A stretch of DNA of 64,000 nt from positions 2,604,001-2,668,000 of the forward strand of contig NZ_CP033465.1 in assembly GCF_003718715.1 (NCBI RefSeq). The letters are read 5' to 3'. Made by a program: the position numbers and the translations under genes. Within the stretch, counting starts at the first letter, position 1. The number at the start of each line of letters is the position of its first letter. The DNA comes from Clostridium sp. JN-1 (GTDB lineage: Bacteria; Bacillota; Clostridia; Clostridiales; Clostridiaceae). Shown in pieces: positions 56,584-64,000 of this stretch. The notes under the pieces were generated by a model. It did no database searches. It saw only the letters and a list, made by a program, of their open reading frames with translations, and had not been told where the DNA came from.

Positions 56584-56744
56584 AAAGCCCTGACTTTAAA
56601 CTAAGCCAGGGCAAATAAACATATACTCTTACCTTCTTCCATCCAGACTTTACTGTCGGCTTTGGGATTTCACCAAATCATACCTTTGTTAAGGCTCGCG
56701 GGCTTTACCGCCGGTGGGGACTTTCACCCCGCCCTGAAGATCAA
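56584..56744 (-). promoter_or_regulatory. FMN riboswitch with terminator
   Basis: On the minus strand the RFN aptamer has AGGGCGGGGTGAAAGTCCCC, CGGCGGTAAAGCCCGCGAGCC, TGGTGAAATCCCAAAGCCGA and CAGTAAAGTCTGGATGG, all in order (about 56632-56741). A terminator GCCCTGGCTT...AAGTCAGGGC and TTTATTT lies at 56584-56612. High FMN should stop ribU transcription. Confidence 0.95.
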
Positions 56745-56767
56745 AAACTATTAACTTTTACAATTTT

Positions 56768-56796
56768 ATTATAGTGCAATCTTATTTAAAATTCAA
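56768..56796 (-). promoter_or_regulatory. Promoter of ribU
   Basis: TTGAAT (56791-56796), 17-base spacer and perfect TATAAT (56768-56773) on the minus strand. Confidence 0.75.
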
Positions 56797-56824
56797 TACA
56801 CATAATCATCCAAATAATAATAAT

Positions 56825-58984
56825 TTATTGGTTTTTCATACTAAGTGATATTCTATTTCTTTTAGTATCAACTTCCAATATACTTACTTTAACTACGTCG
56901 CCAACTTTAACTACATCAAGTGGATGTTTTACAAATTTATCTGACAGCTGACTTATATGAACTAATCCATCTTGATGAACACCTATATCTACAAATGCAC
57001 CAAAGTCTGCAACATTTCTCACCGTACCCATAAGCGACATACCAGGCTTCAATTGATTTATGTCAATAATTCCATTCTTTAATATTGGCTTTGGCATTTC
57101 ATCTCTAGGATCTCTTCCAGGTTTTTTTATCTCTTTTATTATGTCCTGAAGAGTAGGTATACCTGTATCGAGCTCTTTTGATAAGTATTCAAATCCTTTA
57201 TCCTTAACCCTATCATCTATATCTTCCAAGTTGTTATTTTTTAAATCATCTATACTATAATTTAATATATTCAATAACTTATTGGTTACTTTATAGGATT
57301 CTGGGTGCACTGCAGTATTATCAAGCGGCTCTTCACTTTCCATAACCCTTAAAAAACCTGCACATTGTTCAAATGCCTTTTGTCCTAATCTCTTTACTTT
57401 TAAAAGTTCTTTTCTACTTTTAAATTTTCCATTTTCCTCTCTATAAGCTGCTATATTCTTTGCTATAGATGTATTTATGCCTGAAACATAAGATAATAAT
57501 GCTGGCGTTGCTATATTTAAGTCAATTCCTACACTATTGACACAATCCTCAACAACACCCTTAAGTGATTCATCTAACTTTTTCTGAGATACATCATGCT
57601 GGTATTGTCCAACCCCTATGGATTTAGGATCTATTTTAACAAGCTCAGATAAGGGATCTTGCAGCCTCCTAGCTATTGATATTGCACCCCTTAAAGATAC
57701 ATTTATATCAGGATATTCAGCTGTTGCAAGTTCTGATGCCGAGTATACAGATGCTCCAGCCTCAGATACTATAACATAATATAAATCTTTGCCTTTTTCT
57801 TGTTTAACTTGCTCAATGAGTTTCATAATAACTTCTTCTGATTCTCTACTTGCCGTACCATTTCCAAGAGAAATAACGTCCACATCATATTTATATATGA
57901 GTTTCTTTAAAGTTTTTATAGAACCTTCAATATCATTTTGTGGTGCAGTTGCATATACGGCAGCAGTATCTAAAAGCTTACCTGTATCATCAAGTACAGC
58001 TATCTTACACCCTGTTCTAAATCCAGGATCATATCCAAGTACATTTTTATTTCTAATAGGAGGCTGCATTAAAAGAGCTTTTAAATTTGCATTAAATATA
58101 TTTATAGCTCCTTCTTCACCTTTACCTGTAAGTTCTGATCTTATTTCCCTTTCTATAGATGGGTATATAAGCCTCTTTAGTGAATCTTTTATACTTTCCT
58201 CTATATAATAATCTGTAATACTATTATTCTTCATGCACTTTGATTTTAAATAATCCACTATGCTTTCTAAATTGCATGTTATTTTCACAGATAAAACCTT
58301 TTCTTTTTCTCCTCTGTTTATAGCTAAAATTCTGTGCGGCGGAATACTTTTTACTGCTTCCTTATAATCATAATAAATTTCATAAGTTGTAGATTCCTTA
58401 CTTTCACCTTTAGTTTCAACTACTCCATTTTGATTTACATATCTTCTTATCCACTTTCTGTATTCAGCATTATCAGATATCTTCTCACTTATTATATCCA
58501 TAGAACCATGAAGAGCATCTTCTACAGAACTTACTCCTTTTTCTTCATTTATAAATTTATAAGCATATTCTTTTATATCCTCTTTAAAATCTCCACTCCA
58601 TACTGCGTGAGCTAAAGGCTTTAATCCTTTTTCTTCTGCAATAGCTGCTCTTGTTCTCTTTTTAGGTTTATATGGTCTATATATATCTTCAACTTCCGTT
58701 AAAGTATCACATTTTATTATATTCTTTTTTAAATCTTCGGTTAACTTTCCCTGTTCATCTATTAACCTTATAATATCTTCTTTTCTACTTTCTAAGTTTC
58801 TTAAATAAGTAAGTCTTTCAAATAAGTTTCTTAATACTACATCACTTATTGAACCCGTCATTTCCTTTCTATATCTTGCAATAAACGGAACTGTATTTCC
58901 ATCATCTAAAAGTTGTACTATATTACTTATGTATTTTTTATTGAGTTTAAATTCTTCTGATAACCTATCAATTATGTTGTTCAT
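56825..58984 (-). CDS. tex: RNA-binding transcription accessory protein Tex
   Basis: 719 residues with the full Tex layout: N-terminal helical domain, YqgF-like RNase H fold (GYDPGFRTGCKIAVLD near 330), helix-hairpin-helix pair, and a C-terminal S1 domain (about 645-718, MSLMGTVRNVADFGAFVDIG). It binds RNA and acts on stalled transcription in the cytosol. Length is normal. The ATG follows AGGAGGT. Confidence 0.93.
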   Translation of the reverse strand: MNNIIDRLSEEFKLNKKYISNIVQLLDDGNTVPFIARYRKEMTGSISDVVLRNLFERLTYLRNLESRKEDIIRLIDEQGKLTEDLKKNIIKCDTLTEVEDIYRPYKPKKRTRAAIAEEKGLKPLAHAVWSGDFKEDIKEYAYKFINEEKGVSSVEDALHGSMDIISEKISDNAEYRKWIRRYVNQNGVVETKGESKESTTYEIYYDYKEAVKSIPPHRILAINRGEKEKVLSVKITCNLESIVDYLKSKCMKNNSITDYYIEESIKDSLKRLIYPSIEREIRSELTGKGEEGAINIFNANLKALLMQPPIRNKNVLGYDPGFRTGCKIAVLDDTGKLLDTAAVYATAPQNDIEGSIKTLKKLIYKYDVDVISLGNGTASRESEEVIMKLIEQVKQEKGKDLYYVIVSEAGASVYSASELATAEYPDINVSLRGAISIARRLQDPLSELVKIDPKSIGVGQYQHDVSQKKLDESLKGVVEDCVNSVGIDLNIATPALLSYVSGINTSIAKNIAAYREENGKFKSRKELLKVKRLGQKAFEQCAGFLRVMESEEPLDNTAVHPESYKVTNKLLNILNYSIDDLKNNNLEDIDDRVKDKGFEYLSKELDTGIPTLQDIIKEIKKPGRDPRDEMPKPILKNGIIDINQLKPGMSLMGTVRNVADFGAFVDIGVHQDGLVHISQLSDKFVKHPLDVVKVGDVVKVSILEVDTKRNRISLSMKNQ

Positions 58985-59083
58985 TTTTACCTCCTAAAAT
59001 TTCTTTACAAAGTTATATAAACTTTTCAAATCTAATATATATTAAAGTATAATCCAATAAATTATAAAAAGGAAACTTTAGAT

Positions 59084-60418
59084 ATGAAAAAGAATATAAC
59101 TTTATTTTTTACGATTTTATCCAGCTTATTACTTAATTTAAGTTTTGGGTTTTACTTTTCAATAAGTTCATTTGATCCTAATTTAGTAAAACAAAATATA
59201 GACTATCTATCAAGTGACAAATTCAAAGGAAGACTAAGTGGAACTCTTGAAAATGATGAGGCTGCCCTTTATATAAGAAATCATTTTGAAAAGTATAACT
59301 TAAGTCCTTATAATGGCAGTTACTTTCAATCATTTAATACTGTATATCCGCACAGATTAGATGAGAAACCTTATTTAAGGATTACAGATAAAAATGGATT
59401 TATAGTTAAAGATTATAAATATGCAGTAGATTTCAAGGAAGATCTAGTGAATTTTAAAGAAAACAAAGTATCCTTCAATAAGAAAAGTGCCTACAGTATA
59501 TTAAATTCTTATTTACATGTATATAAAGACAATAATTACTTTCTATTTTATGTGCCAAATGATAATAAGCTAATATTTAGGAGCTCTTTTATTAACAGTA
59601 ATCCAATTAGCATGTATGTAATGGTCACACAAAACACATTAAAAGAAATAAGAAGTTATATAGATAATAACTTTAATGTAAACTGCTACATTCCCCTTGA
59701 ATCAAAGCAAACTTCCTTAAATAATGTAATTGGCATCATAGAGGGTAAAAATAAAGATAAACCACCAATTATATTATCAGCTCATTTTGATCATGTTGGA
59801 ACTGATTTAGCTGGTAATGTATATAATGGTGCACTTGACAATGCTTCTGGTATTTCATTTATATTGGAAATGAGTAGATATATTAATTCCCTAGGGAAAC
59901 CTGATAGAGATATAATATTTGTTGGCTTTAATGCGGAAGAGTTTGGGTGCCTTGGCTCAAAGGCATTCGTTGAAAAGTACTTTAACAATATAAAAGGCAG
60001 CAAAGTATTCAACTTTGACATGATAGGCGGCTCATATTCCAATCCAATATACATAATGGGTGCTAAAAGTGATTCTGCTAAAACTAGCTTTATACATGAA
60101 GTTTCATCTATATGCTCAAATAATAAGATAAATTTTGATTATTTATTTGAAGACGCTAGTGACCATGAGTTCTTTAGAAAAAAGAATATAGATGCTGTAA
60201 CCTTAAGTGATTGTGATACTTCAAAAATTCATACTATTTACGATAAGTCAAGTTTTATAGATAAAAATTCAATTAATAGATGTTTTAACATAATAAATAA
60301 TGAAGTAGTACACTATGCATTTTCAGATAATCTTTTCATTTTATATTATAAACAAATATTTTATATTTCTATAGTAAGTACTTTCTTATTTTCCAAAATT
60401 CTAATTAAAGTAAATTAA
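59084..60418 (+). CDS. M28-family metallopeptidase, membrane-anchored
   Basis: 444 residues. An N-terminal hydrophobic segment (about 5-25) is a signal peptide or anchor, and a second one (about 413-435) is at the C-terminus. The catalytic domain has SAHFDHVG (zinc His and Asp), GALDNASG, FNAEEFGCLGS (general base and zinc Glu) and FDMIG. It is probably an extracytoplasmic aminopeptidase; substrates are unknown. A PA-like insert separates the start from the peptidase core. The ATG follows AAAAGGAAA. Confidence 0.87.
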   Translation: MKKNITLFFTILSSLLLNLSFGFYFSISSFDPNLVKQNIDYLSSDKFKGRLSGTLENDEAALYIRNHFEKYNLSPYNGSYFQSFNTVYPHRLDEKPYLRITDKNGFIVKDYKYAVDFKEDLVNFKENKVSFNKKSAYSILNSYLHVYKDNNYFLFYVPNDNKLIFRSSFINSNPISMYVMVTQNTLKEIRSYIDNNFNVNCYIPLESKQTSLNNVIGIIEGKNKDKPPIILSAHFDHVGTDLAGNVYNGALDNASGISFILEMSRYINSLGKPDRDIIFVGFNAEEFGCLGSKAFVEKYFNNIKGSKVFNFDMIGGSYSNPIYIMGAKSDSAKTSFIHEVSSICSNNKINFDYLFEDASDHEFFRKKNIDAVTLSDCDTSKIHTIYDKSSFIDKNSINRCFNIINNEVVHYAFSDNLFILYYKQIFYISIVSTFLFSKILIKVN

Positions 60419-60450
60419 ATATAGAGCTTAAATTAAGCTCTATATTTAAT
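60414..60450. terminator. Terminator between peptidase gene and prfB
   Basis: Stem AAATATAGAGCTTAA/TTAAGCTCTATATTT, convergent genes on both sides. Confidence 0.75.
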
Positions 60451-60464
60451 AAATACTGTGTATT

Positions 60465-61572
60465 TTATTTTGCATCTTGTTTTAAATATGCATTTATAAA
60501 ATCATCAATTTCTCCATCCATAACTGCATTTATATTACTTGTTTCCATACCTGTTCTATGATCTTTTACCAAAGTATATGGATGAAATACATAGGATCTT
60601 ATCTGACTGCCCCATCCCATGTCTTTGAGTTCTCCAGCTAAGTCTTCTATCTTCTCTTTATGAAGCCTTTCCTTTAATTCTACTAGCTTTGCCTTAAGCA
60701 TTCTAAGTGCCTGTTCTTTATTATGATGCTGGCTTCTTTCATTTTGACACTGTACTATTATTCCCGTAGGTAAGTGAGTTATTCTAATTGCCGACTCTGT
60801 TTTGTTAACATGCTGTCCGCCTGCACCACTTGACCTGTAAGTATCTACTTTTATATCCTCAGGTCTTATAGATATATCCTGATTACTTGTAAGCTCCGGA
60901 AGTACTTCTACCGATGCAAAAGAAGTTTGTCTTTTCCCATTTGCATTAAATGGTGATATTCTGACCAATCTGTGTATTCCCTTTTCAGATTTTAAATATC
61001 CATATGCAAATTCTCCAATTGCTCTTAAAGTAACACTTTTAATTCCAGCATCTTCTGCCGGTAAACTATCTATAATTTCTATCTTAAATCCCTTTTTCTC
61101 CAGCCATCTTGTGTACATTCTAAGCAGCATTTCAGTCCAATCTTGTGCATCCGTTCCACCTACACCAACATGTAAATTCATAATTGCATTATTCTTGTCG
61201 TATTTACCCGAAAGAAGAATTTCAACCTGGAATTGTTCAATTTCAGACTTTATATCATTAACTTCTTTTAATATTTCCTTTTCAGCTGATATATCTTCTT
61301 CTTCCAAAGCCATTTCTGTTAAAATTTTTGCATCTTGTATCCTATCGTTTAAGGATTTATATCTTTCAATTCTTCCTTCCAAAGACTTTTCTTCAGAAGA
61401 CACTTTTTGAGCTTTATTTGCATCTTGCCAAAAGTTTGGTTCCTGCATTCTTTCTTGAAGCTCTTCTATCCTAACTTTAAGTGATTCTATGTCAAAGTGA
61501 ATCCCTTATTTCATTCATATTTTGGTTCATACCTGTTAGTGTGTTTAAAATTTCTTCTAATTGTATTACCAT
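60465..61572 (-). CDS. prfB: Peptide chain release factor 2, with programmed +1 frameshift
   Basis: The 5' part begins with ATG at 61572 and runs 26 codons to CTT TGA (61497-61492). Skipping one base (61494) joins it to the long frame beginning DIESLK, for a total of about 368 residues. The full protein has the SPF motif (ISPFNANGK) and the GGQ motif (SGAGGQHVNKTES). It catalyses peptide release at UGA and UAA. The slippery CTT-TGA-C and an upstream AAGGG match known prfB autoregulation. It follows secA by 14 bases. Confidence 0.94.
61491..61510 (-). promoter_or_regulatory. prfB frameshift site
   Basis: AAGGGATTCACTTTGAC on the minus strand: an internal Shine-Dalgarno-like AAGGG, the slippery CTT and the in-frame TGA followed by C. 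Low RF2 should favour the +1 shift. Confidence 0.85.
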
Positions 61573-61586
61573 ATATAACACACTCC

Positions 61587-64000
61587 TTACTCAAACCTTC
61601 CACAGCAATTTTTATATTTCTTTCCACTTCCACATGGACAAGGATCATTTCTACCTACTGTCTTCTTCTTCCTTATGGGCTGTTTTTTTACAGCAGCATC
61701 TCCATTTTGGTTAGTGTAAGTTTCCTTAACTACTCTTTCTCTTTCAGGTACTTTTTGCATTTGAACATGTAATAGATACTTTATAGTATCAAGCTTTATA
61801 TTGTATATCATTTCATCAAACATTTGGCTGCCTTCAAACTGATAAGCTTGTGTTGGATCCTGCTGTTTATATGCTGTAAGACCTATTGATCTCTTTAGAT
61901 GTTCCATATCATCTATGTGATCCATCCATCTTGTATCAACAACTCTTAAAAGGATAACCCTCTCTATTTCCCTCATTTGTTCAGGTGTAAACTCTTCTTC
62001 TTTTTGTTCATATATCTTTTGACCAATTTCTATATACTTTTCTTTTATTTCTTCATTTGATAAATTCATAATCTCTTCTGCTGAAACACTGTCTTTTTCA
62101 ACAAATACTTCTTCCATATACTTTACTAAATCTTTTATTTCATCTTCAAATTCATCTTCTACTTCAGATATATGTGAATCAACTATATCAGAAACCAAAT
62201 CTTTAAGCATTTCTTTCATTTGATCTTTTAATTCTATACCCTCTAAAACTTCTGATCTCTGTTTATATATTATTTCTCTTTGCTTATTTATTACATCATC
62301 ATATTGTACTACTGTTTTTCTTATATCAAAGTTATTTCCTTCAACCTTCTTTTGTGCATTTTCTATTGCACCGCTTACCATTTTACTTTCTATAGCTTCA
62401 TCATCACCAAGACCTAATTTTTCAACTATGTCTTTAAGCTTATCAGAACCAAATATTCTCATAAGATCATCTTCAAGTGAAACGTAAAATCTTGATGTAC
62501 CAGGATCACCTTGACGACCTGAACGTCCTCTTAACTGATTATCAATTCTTCTTGATTCATGTCTTTCAGTACCTATAATTTTTAGGCCTCCAACAGCCAC
62601 AACATCTTCACCAAGTTTAATATCAGTACCACGTCCTGCCATATTTGTGGCAATAGTAACCATACCAAATTCACCAGCATGGGATATTATCTCTGCTTCT
62701 TTTTCATGGAATTTAGCATTTAATACCTGATGGTTAATTCCCTTTCCCTTTAGCATATCAGAAAGCAGCTCAGATTTTTCTATACTTACAGTACCAACTA
62801 GTATTGGCTGACCTTTCTTATGAGTTTCAACTATATCCTGAACTATAGCATTAAACTTACCTTTTGCTGTTTTATATACTACATCTGGAAGATCTTTTCT
62901 TATTACAGGTTCATGAGTAGGAATTACAATTACATCTAATCCGTATATTTCTCTAAACTCATTTTCTTCTGTTAAGGCAGTACCTGTCATACCTGAAAGT
63001 TTATTAAACATTCTAAAGTAATTTTGATACGTAATAGTTGCAAGAGTCTTGGATTCTTTTTCTACTTTAACCCCCTCTTTTGCTTCTATAGCTTGATGAA
63101 GACCATCACTATATCTTCTACCTTCCATCATTCTTCCAGTGAATTCGTCTACTATTAGAACTTCACCGTTTTTTACCATGTAGTCTTTATCTCTCTTCAT
63201 TATATAATTAGCTTTTAATGCCTGAACTACATGGTGCTGCAATTCCATATTTTGAGCATCAGCATAGTTATCAAGTTTAAAAAATTTCTCTGCCTTTTCA
63301 ACACCAACATCTGTAAGCATTACAGCATTAGCTTTTTCATCTACTGTAAAATCATCCTCTTTAGTCAGTGTTTTTGTAAAATAATCTGCCACTTTATAAA
63401 ATTCTGTAGACTTTTCGCCTTCACCAGAAATTATAAGAGGTGTTCTAGCTTCATCTATAAGTATTGAGTCAACCTCATCCACGATAGCAAAATTAAGTCC
63501 TCTTTGAACTCTCTCCTCTTTATATATAACCATGTTATCTCTAAGGTAATCAAATCCAAATTCACTATTAGTTCCATAAGTTATATCGCAATTATATGCT
63601 GCTTGCCTTTGACTTTGATCTAAATCATGAAGTATAACCCCTACTTTTAATCCCAATGCTTCATATATAGGTGCCATTGTATCTCTATCTCTTTTAGCAA
63701 GATAGTCATTTACTGTAACTATGTGAACTCCTTTTCCTGTAAGAGCATTTAAATATGCTGGAAGTGTTGCAACTAATGTTTTTCCTTCACCAGTTTTCAT
63801 TTCTGATATTCTTCCTTGATGAAGTACTATTCCACCCATAAGCTGCTCTTTAAATGGTTTTAACTTAACAGTTCTCGAAGCTACCTCTCTAACTACTGCA
63901 AAAGCTTCACTTAAGATTGAATTTAATGTTTCACCTTTTGATAATCTTTCTTTAAACTCATCTGTTTTAGATCTAAGTTGTTCATCAGTTAAAGCTTGCA
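61587..64000 (-). CDS. secA: Preprotein translocase ATPase SecA (5' part beyond window)
   Basis: About 804 codons are visible and the frame stays open to the right edge. The frame begins ...[14 protein letters not shown], then Walker [22 protein letters not shown]-type [17 protein letters not shown], and the motor motif [17 protein letters not shown]. The zinc-binding tail [13 protein letters not shown] closes the protein and suggests a SecB- or ribosome-binding type. The beginning of the gene (perhaps 30 residues) is missing. It drives Sec export at the membrane and is co-transcribed with prfB. Confidence 0.95.
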   Translation of the reverse strand, partial: QALTDEQLRSKTDEFKERLSKGETLNSILSEAFAVVREVASRTVKLKPFKEQLMGGIVLHQGRISEMKTGEGKTLVATLPAYLNALTGKGVHIVTVNDYLAKRDRDTMAPIYEALGLKVGVILHDLDQSQRQAAYNCDITYGTNSEFGFDYLRDNMVIYKEERVQRGLNFAIVDEVDSILIDEARTPLIISGEGEKSTEFYKVADYFTKTLTKEDDFTVDEKANAVMLTDVGVEKAEKFFKLDNYADAQNMELQHHVVQALKANYIMKRDKDYMVKNGEVLIVDEFTGRMMEGRRYSDGLHQAIEAKEGVKVEKESKTLATITYQNYFRMFNKLSGMTGTALTEENEFREIYGLDVIVIPTHEPVIRKDLPDVVYKTAKGKFNAIVQDIVETHKKGQPILVGTVSIEKSELLSDMLKGKGINHQVLNAKFHEKEAEIISHAGEFGMVTIATNMAGRGTDIKLGEDVVAVGGLKIIGTERHESRRIDNQLRGRSGRQGDPGTSRFYVSLEDDLMRIFGSDKLKDIVEKLGLGDDEAIESKMVSGAIENAQKKVEGNNFDIRKTVVQYDDVINKQREIIYKQRSEVLEGIELKDQMKEMLKDLVSDIVDSHISEVEDEFEDEIKDLVKYMEEVFVEKDSVSAEEIMNLSNEEIKEKYIEIGQKIYEQKEEEFTPEQMREIERVILLRVVDTRWMDHIDDMEHLKRSIGLTAYKQQDPTQAYQFEGSQMFDEMIYNIKLDTIKYLLHVQMQKVPERERVVKETYTNQNGDAAVKKQPIRKKKTVGRNDPCPCGSGKKYKNCCGRFE

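Noticed and set aside
56507-56614. Longer N-terminus of ribU
   Set aside because: It would overlap the riboswitch terminator, and the ATG at 56506 has a strong ribosome binding site.

Overview
The window is a low-GC, spore-former chromosome segment. Features pointing to Clostridium (sensu stricto) are: very AT-rich genes with strong GGAGG-type ribosome binding sites, a SleB cortex hydrolase, two T-box leaders, an M-box leader, an FMN riboswitch, and clostridial-type genes such as DUF4363 and DUF5685. I cannot name the species without a 16S search. No CRISPR array, prophage or intact insertion sequence is visible.

Layout. 1-1205: 5' part of an EF-G-like GTPase (minus strand, cut by the window edge). 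1533-15173: two tandem rRNA operons, both on the minus strand, in the order 16S-(tRNA-Ile in one copy only)-23S-5S-tRNA-Asn. Between them lie a separate stable-RNA unit (divergent 5S, a CAT-anticodon tRNA, tRNA-Ala), a glycerate kinase gene and an FSA-type transaldolase gene. 15583-17649: murD and pncC. 17804-26190: an accessory stretch with an alpha/beta hydrolase, an isochorismatase-like hydrolase, a CPCC protein, an ABC transporter with its own two-component system, a GIY-YIG protein, and several decayed gene fragments ending in a large palindromic element.

26191-33870: nth, plsC, the cysteine operon (T-box-cysK-cysE), sleB, and a magnesium locus. The magnesium locus runs M-box riboswitch, small ORF, hairpin-masked ribosome binding site, an MgtE-type sensor protein lacking the channel, then an Nramp-related transporter. 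33980-47758: ygiQ, lipid genes (diacylglycerol kinase-like, pssA), CBS and VTT proteins, a TGS/uridine-kinase fusion, DUF421, DUF4363, fba, a CYTH protein, and a DUF5685/J-protein/membrane-protein cluster. 47815-53672: tRNA-Gln, T-box-leuS, a small alarmone synthetase, a DUF2225 protein, a phosphoesterase and a FlhB C-domain protein. 53782-64000: a FliK-like protein, FMN riboswitch-ribU, tex, an M28 peptidase, prfB with a programmed frameshift, and secA (cut by the window edge).

Most genes are core housekeeping. The parts most worth a second look are the layered magnesium locus, the orphan 5S/tRNA operon whose 5S carries compensatory changes and has a consensus promoter, and three families of uncharacterised palindromic or inverted-repeat elements (25955-26173; 40290-40387; and a heptamer-based element near 1.3, 34.0 and 55.5-55.9 kb).
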